Assembly (NCBI RefSeq): GCF_001427305.1
Contig: NZ_LMFZ01000007.1
Coordinates: 1-35,073 of the forward strand
Direction of reading: 5' to 3'
DNA length: 35,073 bases
Origin: Duganella sp. Root1480D1
Lineage (GTDB): Bacteria > Pseudomonadota > Gammaproteobacteria > Burkholderiales > Burkholderiaceae_D
The notes below the pieces were generated by a model, which saw only the letters and a list, made by a program, of their open reading frames with translations, was not told where the DNA came from and did not search any database. This document shows positions 23,830 through 31,084 of the stretch, piece by piece (the stretch's first letter is position 1; each line of letters starts with the position of its first letter). Both the position numbers and the translations under genes were made by a program.

Positions 23830-24889
23830 TCATGCGGCCGGAGTTGGCCTGGATCGGACGTGCATTGAACGGATACAGGCGGCTGAACAAGGCCAATTGC
23901 GCAGGCGAGGCCTGAACCGGCTCCTTCATCACCAGCCACAACACGCCTTCGGTGCAGGGCGGCGTGGTCAGCGAACCCATATACGTATAGTAGTCGCGGC
24001 GCTGCGGCAGCAAGTCGTTCGGGTCCAGCACGATGCTCGGCGTTGCCGTATCGCCCTTCTCCAGCGGCAGGTTGTTCCACACGGTCTGGATGGTCGCTTG
24101 CGGCTTGCCGCGTTCCAGCAGCAGCGCCAGCACCGCCAGCCTGCCTTCCGGGTCTTTGTGCACCAGGTGCACCACCATTTCGAAGCCCTTGCCGTTGACA
24201 CGTTCCTCGGCAGGACGATGGAAGTGGAACTGCTGCAGCTCGTAAGTGCGGCCCGCCACGCTCAGGTAATTGCCGGGGCCGACCATCACCTGCACGGTAT
24301 GGCCGTTATCGGTCACATTGAAGCCGGATGGACGGTAGTCGAAGGCGATCTGCTCCAGGTCCACCTTCATGCCGTCGCGGATGTCGATCGGCGACTGGCG
24401 GCTGCCGGTCGAGCATTTCGCCCAGTCGGAATTGATCTTGGACCAGTTGGCCGGGCCGGCTTCGCCCTCATAAGTCCAATGGGTGCCGTACACGCGCGGC
24501 GGCGGCGCCTTGGCCGCAATTTCGGCAGCGGCAACCTTGGCGGCCTTCTGCTTGCGCGCCTTCTCGGCAGCAGCAATGCGGGCGGCCTGGTTGGCACGCA
24601 TTTCAGCCAGGCGCTGGGCGATTTTTTCCGACAGTTCCGCTTCGGCGCGCGCTTCGTCTTCGCGCTGGGCAGCGGCAGATGCGGCCGAATTCTTACGCGC
24701 CGGAGGAACGTACTTGGGGCCGCTGGACGAATTGGCATCCTTTTCAATATTCGCCTTGTCGGCCGCAGCGGCAGCGGCCAGGTTCGGGCGAATACTCGGC
24801 ACGCCTTTTGATGGGGTGACGGCGGGATCGGCGGCGCCTGCGGTCCCGATGACAAGACAACAGGCCGACAGGGCGATCAAGTTACGCAT
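23813..24889 (-). CDS. Alpha-class carbonic anhydrase with N-terminal coiled-coil extension
   Basis: A 358-residue exported protein. Residues 1-19 form a signal peptide (cleavage near GTAGA-AD). Residues about 20-130 are Ala/Glu/Lys/Arg-rich, with a likely long coiled coil at 70-128. The alpha-carbonic anhydrase domain (about 134-355) carries the three zinc histidines as FHFH and the first His of VVHLVH, the proton-shuttle His in NGHTVQV and the TTPPCTEG block. It should hydrate CO2 in the periplasm. Compared with human CA II numbering, Glu106 is kept (PAEER), His107 is Glu and second-shell Glu117 is Val. The extension is not part of the enzyme fold. dedA lies 66 bases upstream on the same strand. 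Confidence 0.9.
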   Translation of the reverse strand: MRNLIALSACCLVIGTAGAADPAVTPSKGVPSIRPNLAAAAAADKANIEKDANSSSGPKYVPPARKNSAASAAAQREDEARAEAELSEKIAQRLAEMRANQAARIAAAEKARKQKAAKVAAAEIAAKAPPPRVYGTHWTYEGEAGPANWSKINSDWAKCSTGSRQSPIDIRDGMKVDLEQIAFDYRPSGFNVTDNGHTVQVMVGPGNYLSVAGRTYELQQFHFHRPAEERVNGKGFEMVVHLVHKDPEGRLAVLALLLERGKPQATIQTVWNNLPLEKGDTATPSIVLDPNDLLPQRRDYYTYMGSLTTPPCTEGVLWLVMKEPVQASPAQLALFSRLYPFNARPIQANSGRMIKESN

Positions 24890-24896
24890 GTTAAAT

Positions 24897-24920
24897 CCGG
24901 AGGAGAGACTGTTACTCCGG
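24897..24920 (-). promoter_or_regulatory. Inverted repeat at the carbonic anhydrase leader
   Basis: CCGGAG (24897-24902) and CTCCGG (24915-24920) are inverted arms around 12 bases, ending 8 bases before the ATG at 24889. In mRNA the hairpin would lie where the ribosome binds, and no clear Shine-Dalgarno sequence is otherwise visible. It may affect translation or bind a regulator. Confidence 0.3.
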
Positions 24921-24955
24921 TTAACGGTTGCGCTGCGGGAAAACTTGAGAGCGGC

Positions 24956-25600
24956 TTAACGCTTGAGCATGCGGCGGGCCAGTTTCCAGGCACCGCCCAG
25001 CGCCATCGGCACCACGGCAATACCGACACCGAACAGCACGATGGTGCTCAGGTGGTCGCGCACGAACGGAGTGTTACCAAAGATGAAACCTGCCACGCAC
25101 AGCGACACCACCCAGGCCACCGCGCCGACGATGTTGAACAGCTGGAAGCGTGCGTGGGTCATGTCCGACACGCCGGCCACGAACGGGGCAAAGGTGCGCA
25201 CCACCGGCACGAAACGCGCCAGGATGATGGTCTTGCCGCCGTGCTTTTCAAAGAATTCGTGGGTTCGCCGCAAGGCATCCTTGTTGATCCACCGGTAATC
25301 GTGGGTGAATACCCGCTGTCCAATGGCTTCGCCGATCCAGTAATTGGTGGTATTGCCCAAAATTGCGGCAGTCGCCAGCAGGAACATCAGCAGCCCGAGG
25401 TGCATCTGGCCGGTGGCGCAGAAGGCGCCGCCAATGAACAGCAGCGTGTCGCCGGGGAAGAAGAACAGTACCACCAGGCCGGTCTCGCAAAAGACGATGG
25501 CAAACAGCAGCGCATAAACATACATGCCGTATTGCGCGATCAGTTTGTCCATCGCACTATCTACGTGCACCAGCATGTCCAGCAATTGAACGAAATCCAT
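24956..25600 (-). CDS. DedA family inner-membrane protein
   Basis: A 214-residue polytopic protein of the DedA (SNARE-associated/VTT) family. Members have been linked to lipid-carrier flipping, membrane homeostasis and resistance to cationic compounds. It shows the conserved re-entrant motif FFFPGDTLLFIGG near residues 45-58 and the second half-site ARFVPVVRTFAPFVAGVSDM near 130-150, with several hydrophobic helices. GGGAC precedes the ATG at 25600. It lies upstream of the carbonic anhydrase on the same strand with a 66-base gap, and diverges from the cyclophilin gene across 110 bases. Confidence 0.92.
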   Translation of the reverse strand: MDFVQLLDMLVHVDSAMDKLIAQYGMYVYALLFAIVFCETGLVVLFFFPGDTLLFIGGAFCATGQMHLGLLMFLLATAAILGNTTNYWIGEAIGQRVFTHDYRWINKDALRRTHEFFEKHGGKTIILARFVPVVRTFAPFVAGVSDMTHARFQLFNIVGAVAWVVSLCVAGFIFGNTPFVRDHLSTIVLFGVGIAVVPMALGGAWKLARRMLKR

Positions 25601-25710
25601 TTATTAGTCCCAAAAGGTTGCGGCGGGAATGATACCAAACTGTCTATCTTACAGGCTAAAATTGCCCGGCATCTTAGCACCTGCTTAGAACCCTATAAAG
25701 GAGACCCTTA

Positions 25711-26616
25711 GTGAAGTCCCACATGTCCGCCCTCCTCGCGTTGGCCCTGCCCCTGGCCGCGATAGCCGCACCGATCAAAGAATTGCCACCCAAGCCGAGC
25801 GTCGGCGACATCGTCAAGGCATCGCCGCAAGCCGACTGGCGCCAGCTGGACCCGGCCAACACCCTGTATATGGACCTGCCGGCAGGCCGCGTAATCATCG
25901 AACTGGCGCCGGCCTTTGCGCCGAATCACGCTGCCAATATCCGCACCATGGCCAAGGAAGGCTATTGGGACGGACTGTGGATCTACCGCACGCAGGATAA
26001 TTTCGTGGTGCAGTGGGGCGATCCGCGCGAAGACAAGCCAAAATCCATCGGGACGGCGAAGGCCAAGCTGGAACAGGAATTCACGGTGCCGATGAAGAAC
26101 GACACCCAGTTCACCCGCCTGCCGGACAAGGACGGCTATGCGCCGCAGGTAGGCCACTCCAACGGCTTCCCCTCCGCCCGCGACCCGAAAACCGGCCAGA
26201 CCTGGCTGGCGCATTGCTACGGCATGGTTGGCGTCGCGCGCGGCAATGAGTCCGACAGCGGCAACGGCGGCACCTTGTACACCGTGATCGGCAATTCGCC
26301 GCGCCACCTGGACCGCAACATCACCGTGGTGGGACGCATTGTCAGCGGCATGCCGCTGCTGTCCGTGCTGCCGCGCGGCCCGGCGCCGATGGGCATGTTC
26401 GAAAAAGAAGAACAGTGGGTGCCGATCAAGTCGGTCAAGCTGGCGGCCGACGTGCCGGAAGCCGAACGTTCGAAATTTGAAGTGATGCGCACCGATTCGG
26501 CCAGCTTCAAGTCGGTGATTGAGGCGCAGCGCAACCGCGGCGGTCCGTGGACCAAGTACGCGGCCGGCCATGTGGACCTGTGCAACGTGCCGATCCCGGT
26601 GCGGGAAATCAAATAA
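25711..26616 (+). CDS. Periplasmic cyclophilin-type peptidyl-prolyl isomerase
   Basis: A 301-residue protein with a signal peptide (HMSALLALALPLAAIAA) and a cyclophilin fold. Motifs in order are YMDLPAGRVIIELAPAFAPNHAANI, the catalytic-region YWDGLWIYRTQDNFVVQWGDP (the Arg replaces the usual HR..F pattern locally), GMVGVARGNESDSGNGGTLYTVIG, and GRIVSGMPLL. It should speed prolyl isomerisation in exported proteins. The C-terminal 75 residues extend beyond the core fold. Initiation is probably at the GTG at 25711, six bases after AAAGGAGA; an ATG four codons later is less well placed. A hairpin follows the stop, before mutL. Confidence 0.88.
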   Translation: MKSHMSALLALALPLAAIAAPIKELPPKPSVGDIVKASPQADWRQLDPANTLYMDLPAGRVIIELAPAFAPNHAANIRTMAKEGYWDGLWIYRTQDNFVVQWGDPREDKPKSIGTAKAKLEQEFTVPMKNDTQFTRLPDKDGYAPQVGHSNGFPSARDPKTGQTWLAHCYGMVGVARGNESDSGNGGTLYTVIGNSPRHLDRNITVVGRIVSGMPLLSVLPRGPAPMGMFEKEEQWVPIKSVKLAADVPEAERSKFEVMRTDSASFKSVIEAQRNRGGPWTKYAAGHVDLCNVPIPVREIK

Positions 26617-26622
26617 GCGCTT

Positions 26623-26645
26623 CTGCGGGGTCGCCGGCCCCGCAG
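26623..26645 (+). terminator. GC-rich hairpin between the cyclophilin gene and mutL
   Basis: CTGCGGGG (26623-26630) pairs perfectly with CCCCGCAG (26638-26645) across a seven-base loop, 6 bases after the cyclophilin stop codon. The bases that follow (TTATAATCTT) are T/A-rich rather than a clean T-run and also contain the mutL -10 box. It is probably an attenuating or full terminator, or else a symmetric operator abutting the promoter. Confidence 0.55.
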
Positions 26646-26646
26646 T

Positions 26647-26652
26647 TATAAT
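26647..26652 (+). promoter_or_regulatory. Consensus -10 box directly upstream of mutL
   Basis: A perfect TATAAT ends 7 bases before the mutL ATG at 26660. Normal start-site spacing would put transcription start at, or within a base or two of, the A of the start codon, giving a leaderless message. No good -35 is seen; the region 17-18 bases upstream lies in the GC-rich hairpin. Confidence 0.45.
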
Positions 26653-26659
26653 CTTGCCC

Positions 26660-28606
26660 ATGAACGCCCCGACCCCACCACGCCCGATCCGGGCCCTGCC
26701 AGACCAACTGATTTCCCAGATCGCTGCCGGCGAGGTAGTGGAACGTCCATCGGCAGTTGTCAAAGAACTCCTGGAAAATGCCCTGGACGCCGGTTCGACC
26801 CAGATCACCGTGCGGCTGGAAGAGGGCGGCGTCAAACGTATTTGCATTACTGACAACGGTCGCGGCATCCCGCCCGACCAGATGCCACTGGCGCTGGCGC
26901 GCCACGCAACCTCGAAAATCGCCTCCCTGGACGATCTGGAAAACGTCGGCACCCTCGGTTTCCGCGGCGAGGCACTGGCTTCGATCGCCTCCGTGGCGGC
27001 AGTCACCCTGACCTCCCGCACCGCCGACGGCGCCCACGCCTGGGAACTGGAAGGTTCGCACGAAGGCACGGTGGTGCCCTCTTCCGGCGCGCCCGGTACC
27101 ACGATCGACGTGCGCGACCTGTATTTCAACACTCCTGCGCGCCGCAAATTCCTGAAATCCGAGCAGACCGAATTCGGCCACTGCGCGGAAGTGGTGCGCC
27201 GCATTGCGCTGGCTCGCCCCGACGTATCGTTCACCTTGAGCCACAACGGCAAGACGGTCGACCACTGGATGGTCAGCGACATGGCCAAGCGCAGCGCGCA
27301 AATCCTGGGCAGCAATTTCGAAGAAGCCCGCCTGGCGCTGGATGAAGGCTCCGGCGTGCTGCGCATCCACGGCTTCGCCGGCCTGCCGACTGCCTCCAAG
27401 GGCCGCGCCGACAGCCAGTATTTCTACGTCAACGGCCGCTTCGTGCGCGACAAGCTGCTGGTGCACGCCGTGCGCGCCGCGTATGAAGACGTGCTGCATG
27501 GCGACCGCTATCCCTCCTACGTGCTGGCGCTCGACCTCGACCCCGCCTTGGTCGACGTTAACGTGCACCCATCGAAGATCGAGGTTCGCTTCCGTGATGG
27601 CCGCGCGGTGCACCAGTTCGTGTTCCACGCGGTACAGCGCGCGCTGGCCGCGACCTCGGCCACCTCGCACGGCAGCGTACCGTCGCCGCTGCCGGCCGCT
27701 GACAACCTGCAGGCATCGGGCCCTGTCTGGCGCCCGCAACAGCAGACCAGCTTCGGCTCCATCCTGAACCCGGAATACCGCCCGACGTTCTCGCCATCGC
27801 CATTCGGCGGCCCAGGCGCGGGAGCAGGTGCGGGCGGCGTAGCCCAGAGCACGGAACGTTACGGCGCGCTGTGGTCGAACGACCCGCGCGACAATTTCGC
27901 GCCGGCCGCGCCGGCAGCGGAGGGCGGCAACGGTTTCCGGGCCTCCTCCGATTACACGCTGCCGCAAGCCGCCCCGATCGCCGCCTCCTCGGCGCAGCTG
28001 GCCGGCGAGGAGTTCCCGCTCGGCTTCGCACTGGCGCAACTGCATGGCATCTATATCCTGGCCCAGAACAGCAAAGGTCTGGTACTGGTCGACATGCATG
28101 CCGCCCACGAACGCATCCTGTACGAGCAGTTGAAAAATGCGCTGGATGCCCAGATCGACGGCGCCGAAATGTCGGTACAGAACCTGCTGATCCCAGTCAC
28201 CTTCTACGCCGACGCGGTGGAAGTGGGCACCGTGCAGGAACACGGCGACACGCTGAAGACGCTGGGCTTCGACATTGCCGTGATGTCACCAACCACGCTG
28301 GCCGTGCGCGCCGTCCCTGCCCTGCTGAAGAACGCCGACGCCCAGACCCTGGCGCGCGACGTGATCCGCGACGTGCGCGAATACGGCGGCTCGCGGGTGC
28401 TGATCGAACGCCGCAACGAGCTGCTTGGCACCCTCGCCTGCCACACCGCGGTGCGCGCCAACCGCATCCTGGCCGTGCCGGAAATGAACGCTCTGCTGCG
28501 CCACATGGAAGCGACCGAGCGCGCCGACCAATGCAACCACGGCCGCCCGACCTGGGTGCAGATCGACATCAACGCATTGGATAAACTCTTCCTGCGCGGG
28601 CAGTAA
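26660..28606 (+). CDS. mutL: DNA mismatch repair protein MutL
   Basis: A 648-residue GHKL ATPase that couples MutS mismatch recognition to strand incision. N-terminal motifs are IAAGEVVERPSAVVKELLEN, DAGSTQ, DNGRGIP and GFRGEALASI. The transducer part includes YFNTPARRKFLKS and VNVHPSKIEVRF. A Pro/Gly/Ala-rich linker (about residues 330-455) joins the C-terminal dimerisation domain. There DMHAAHERILYE (from Asp478) fits the DQHA(X)2E(X)4E endonuclease signature with Met for Gln, and ACHTAVRAN and CNHGRP complete the metal-site motifs. So, unlike E. coli MutL, this one may nick DNA itself. The ATG at 26660 is chosen because conserved sequence begins soon after it; an upstream in-frame extension from 26519 lies inside the cyclophilin gene. 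Confidence 0.95.
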   Translation: MNAPTPPRPIRALPDQLISQIAAGEVVERPSAVVKELLENALDAGSTQITVRLEEGGVKRICITDNGRGIPPDQMPLALARHATSKIASLDDLENVGTLGFRGEALASIASVAAVTLTSRTADGAHAWELEGSHEGTVVPSSGAPGTTIDVRDLYFNTPARRKFLKSEQTEFGHCAEVVRRIALARPDVSFTLSHNGKTVDHWMVSDMAKRSAQILGSNFEEARLALDEGSGVLRIHGFAGLPTASKGRADSQYFYVNGRFVRDKLLVHAVRAAYEDVLHGDRYPSYVLALDLDPALVDVNVHPSKIEVRFRDGRAVHQFVFHAVQRALAATSATSHGSVPSPLPAADNLQASGPVWRPQQQTSFGSILNPEYRPTFSPSPFGGPGAGAGAGGVAQSTERYGALWSNDPRDNFAPAAPAAEGGNGFRASSDYTLPQAAPIAASSAQLAGEEFPLGFALAQLHGIYILAQNSKGLVLVDMHAAHERILYEQLKNALDAQIDGAEMSVQNLLIPVTFYADAVEVGTVQEHGDTLKTLGFDIAVMSPTTLAVRAVPALLKNADAQTLARDVIRDVREYGGSRVLIERRNELLGTLACHTAVRANRILAVPEMNALLRHMEATERADQCNHGRPTWVQIDINALDKLFLRGQ

Positions 28607-28609
28607 ACC

Positions 28610-29575
28610 ATGAACGAGCAGTTGAACAAGCGCCCGCTGGCGGTCGCCATCATGGGGCCGACCGCCTCCGGCAAGACCGCCGCCGCGCTGGCCATCGCGC
28701 AGCAGGTGCCGTGCGAAATCATTTCCGTCGACTCCGCGCTGGTGTACCGCGGCATGGACATCGGCACCGCCAAGCCATCGAAGGAAGAACTGGCCGCCGC
28801 GCCGCACCACCTGATCGACATCATCGACCCGCTGGACTCCTACTCTGTGGCCCAGTTCCGCACCGATACCTTGGGCTTGGTCTCCGAAATCAGCGCGCGC
28901 GGCAAAGTCCCGCTGCTGGTCGGCGGCACCATGCTGTATTACAAAGGACTGGCCGACGGCCTGGACGACCTGCCGGGAGCCGATGCGGCCCTGCGTGCAC
29001 AACTGGACGGCGAAGCGGCACGCATCGGCTGGCCCGCCATGCATGCACGCCTGGCGCAAGTCGACCCCGAAACCGCCGCTCGCCTCAAGCCTGCCGACGC
29101 CCAGCGCATCCAGCGGGCCCTTGAGATTCACGCCCTGTCCGGCAAGCCGATGTCCGAGCTGCTGGCCCAGCGCGAAAAAGAAGAACTGCCATTCGAGCTG
29201 GTGTCGTTCGCACTCGAACCGTCCGATCGCGCCTGGCTGCACGAACGCATCGCACGCCGCTTCGACATCATGCTCGATTCCGGCTTCCTCGACGAAGTGA
29301 AAGCCCTGCGCGCGCGCGGCGACCTGCACCTTGGCCTGCCGTCGATCCGCTGCGTGGGCTATCGCCAGGCCTGGGAATACCTCGATGGTGCGATCGACCA
29401 TGCGACGATGCGCGAAACCGGCATCATCGCCACCCGCCAGCTATGTAAGCGCCAGCTAACCTGGCTGCGTGGCATGCCGGAGCGGATCGTGGTCGACTGC
29501 TGCGCACCGGACGCCAGCCAGCAATTGCAGCAGCAAGTGCTTGCCAAAATATCCAAGGCGAAAATCAGTCCTTGA
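28610..29575 (+). CDS. miaA: tRNA dimethylallyltransferase MiaA
   Basis: A 321-residue enzyme that adds a dimethylallyl group to A37 of tRNAs reading UNN codons. The P-loop is [58 protein letters not shown] and the later [19 protein letters not shown] are family signatures. Length is normal. It starts 3 bases after the mutL stop and is co-transcribed with it, as in many proteobacteria. Its TGA stop codon forms part of the -35 box of the downstream tRNA promoter. Confidence 0.96.
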   Translation: MNEQLNKRPLAVAIMGPTASGKTAAALAIAQQVPCEIISVDSALVYRGMDIGTAKPSKEELAAAPHHLIDIIDPLDSYSVAQFRTDTLGLVSEISARGKVPLLVGGTMLYYKGLADGLDDLPGADAALRAQLDGEAARIGWPAMHARLAQVDPETAARLKPADAQRIQRALEIHALSGKPMSELLAQREKEELPFELVSFALEPSDRAWLHERIARRFDIMLDSGFLDEVKALRARGDLHLGLPSIRCVGYRQAWEYLDGAIDHATMRETGIIATRQLCKRQLTWLRGMPERIVVDCCAPDASQQLQQQVLAKISKAKISP

Positions 29576-29600
29576 CAGAACATCCGCTGGCACCGATAAT
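29572..29600 (+). promoter_or_regulatory. Strong sigma-70 promoter of the tRNA gene
   Basis: TTGACA (29572-29577) and GATAAT (29595-29600) are separated by exactly 17 bases, a near-consensus promoter. Transcription would start around 29607, a few bases before the tRNA. The -35 box overlaps the miaA stop codon (TGA at 29573-29575). Confidence 0.8.
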
Positions 29601-29611
29601 GCTGGCCTTGC

Positions 29612-29688
29612 GGTGATATAGCTCAGTTGGTTAGAGCATAGCATTCATAATGCTAGGGTCGGTGGTTCAAGTCCACCTATCACCACCA
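29612..29688 (+). tRNA. tRNA with CAT anticodon (Met, or Ile2 after lysidine modification)
   Basis: A full 77-base cloverleaf. The acceptor stem is GGTGATA/TATCACC, the D stem GCTC/GAGC, the anticodon stem TAGCA/TGCTA around loop TTCATAA (CAT at 29646-29648), and the T arm GGTGG/CCACC with TTCAAGT. Discriminator A and CCA are encoded. The CAT anticodon fits elongator Met. Ile2 decoding AUA (after TilS modification of C34) also has CAT, and the TTCAAGTCC T-arm recalls Ile2 tRNAs. Initiator Met is excluded because its first acceptor pair is mismatched, whereas here G1-C72 pairs. Confidence 0.93.
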
Positions 29689-29699
29689 AAAGGATTCAG

Positions 29700-29745
29700 C
29701 GAAAACCCGCACTGCACTCGATGCGCTGCGGGTTTTCGTTTTCTC
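29700..29745. terminator. Bidirectional terminator between the tRNA and the secretion operon
   Basis: CGAAAACCCGCA (29700-29711) and TGCGGGTTTTCG (29727-29738) form a perfect 12-bp stem with a 15-base loop, followed on the plus strand by TTTTCTC. It begins 12 bases after the tRNA 3' end. Its right side runs into the stop region of the HlyD-family gene on the minus strand, so it can end both converging transcripts. Confidence 0.85.
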
Positions 29746-31084
29746 AGCGCTCGCGCCCCGCGTGGCGCAGTACCTGCGTGACCGGCTCGAGCAGGTATTG
29801 CAGCGGCGTGCGCTTCTCCCCTTCGATAAACACTTCTGCCGGCATGCCGGCCAGCAGTTTGAGATCGCCCGCCTTGGCCAGGGATGCCGGATCTGCCTCC
29901 ACCAGCACCGAGTAATAGGGTGCCTCGGTGGCACGGTCGATCAGGCGATCGGCGGAGATGTAGATCACTTTGCCACGAACCAGTTGTGTGGTGCGGTACT
30001 TGAAAGCGGTGAAACGGATGTCGGCTGGCTGGCCGCGCCCAATGCGGCTGATGTCGTCCGGCCGAATCCGCGCCTCCGTCACCAGGCGCGTATCGTCCGG
30101 CACGATGTCGGCGATTGTTTCACGCGGCGCGATCACCGCTCCGGGCACAGGATATTTCAGGCCAATGACTTCGCCGCTGGCAGGTGCGGTGATGACCTGG
30201 CGTGCCGACGCATCGACCGACTTGCGCTGTTCCTGCTCAATTTCCGACAGGCGCGCCGTCGCCACCTTGAGCTGGTCGCTTGCTTGCTGCCTGTATTCGC
30301 CTTCCAGCGCACTTGCGCGTAAATCGATGTCGACCATGCGTTGCTGGGCGCGCGCCAGCTCCGAGCGCCGCTCTTCGAGCTTGACGCCATAATCGGCAAT
30401 TGCGCCTTCGATCTGCGCGATGCGCGTGGCAGAAACAAAACCGTCCTTGCGCAGCTTGTTGTTGGTGTCCAGGTCGACCTTCTGGAACTTCATCGACTCG
30501 CTTGCCTGTGCGATCTGCGCGCGCAGTGCGACGACTTCCTCCGCGACTTTGTCCCGCTGCGAATGCAGCAGCCGCACCTGCCCCACCAGTGCATCGCGCC
30601 GCGCGGCGAACAACGAGCGCTCCTTGGAGACCTGCTCGGCCAGGCGCGCATCGGTTTTAGCGGATTCGACCACGTCCACTGGAAAATTGAGCGACTGCTG
30701 CATGCCTTGCTCAGCATCGAGCCGCGCCAGGCTGGCGCGTTCCGTTTTGACGCGGTAATCCAGCCGGTTCTTGTCTGCATCGACCGAGACGTCGCCAAGC
30801 ACCAGCAAGGGCTCGCCCTGCTTCACGTGTTGGCCGTCACGCACCAGCACCTGGCGCACGATGCCGCCCTCGGCATGCTGCACCGGACGGCGGTTGAGAT
30901 CCACCTTCACGTAGGCTTGCGCCACCACTGCCGACGACAGCGGCGCGAAGGTCATCCAGGCCGTCACCGGAAGCAGCCCGAAGATGACTACCGCTATGCC
31001 CCAATTCGCCAGGCGGCGTGCTTCACCGACATGCAGATGCGTGGCATCGTTAGCCGCCATCTTTTGCAATGCGCTTTCCATCAT
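29744..31084 (-). CDS. Type I secretion periplasmic adaptor (HlyD family)
   Basis: A 446-residue HlyD/PrtE-type membrane fusion protein. One N-terminal membrane helix (about residues 28-50, WGIAVVIFGLLPVTAWMTFAP) is followed by the lipoyl-type segment RRPVQHAEGGIVRQVLVRDGQHVKQGEPLLVL. A long coiled-coil hairpin follows (about 105-290), then the second lipoyl part VITAPASGEVIGLKYPVPGAVI and the beta-barrel domain that includes RPDDISRIGRGQPADIRFTAF. It bridges the inner-membrane ABC exporter and an outer-membrane TolC-type channel. The ATG overlaps the exporter stop by 4 bases (ATGA). No TolC-family gene is in the window. Confidence 0.94.
   Translation of the reverse strand: MMESALQKMAANDATHLHVGEARRLANWGIAVVIFGLLPVTAWMTFAPLSSAVVAQAYVKVDLNRRPVQHAEGGIVRQVLVRDGQHVKQGEPLLVLGDVSVDADKNRLDYRVKTERASLARLDAEQGMQQSLNFPVDVVESAKTDARLAEQVSKERSLFAARRDALVGQVRLLHSQRDKVAEEVVALRAQIAQASESMKFQKVDLDTNNKLRKDGFVSATRIAQIEGAIADYGVKLEERRSELARAQQRMVDIDLRASALEGEYRQQASDQLKVATARLSEIEQEQRKSVDASARQVITAPASGEVIGLKYPVPGAVIAPRETIADIVPDDTRLVTEARIRPDDISRIGRGQPADIRFTAFKYRTTQLVRGKVIYISADRLIDRATEAPYYSVLVEADPASLAKAGDLKLLAGMPAEVFIEGEKRTPLQYLLEPVTQVLRHAGRER

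Noticed and set aside
24830..24889. LSAC near the carbonic anhydrase N-terminus as a lipobox.
   Set aside because: It lies at residues 7-10 with no hydrophobic core before it. An ordinary signal peptide cleaved after AGA fits better.
26519..26659. Upstream in-frame extension of mutL inside the cyclophilin gene.
   Set aside because: The extra 47 residues are Arg/Cys-rich and not family-like. The conserved MutL N-terminus begins soon after the ATG at 26660.
26609..28243. Minus-strand open frame opposite mutL.
   Set aside because: Antisense shadow of MutL with no start signal or motif.
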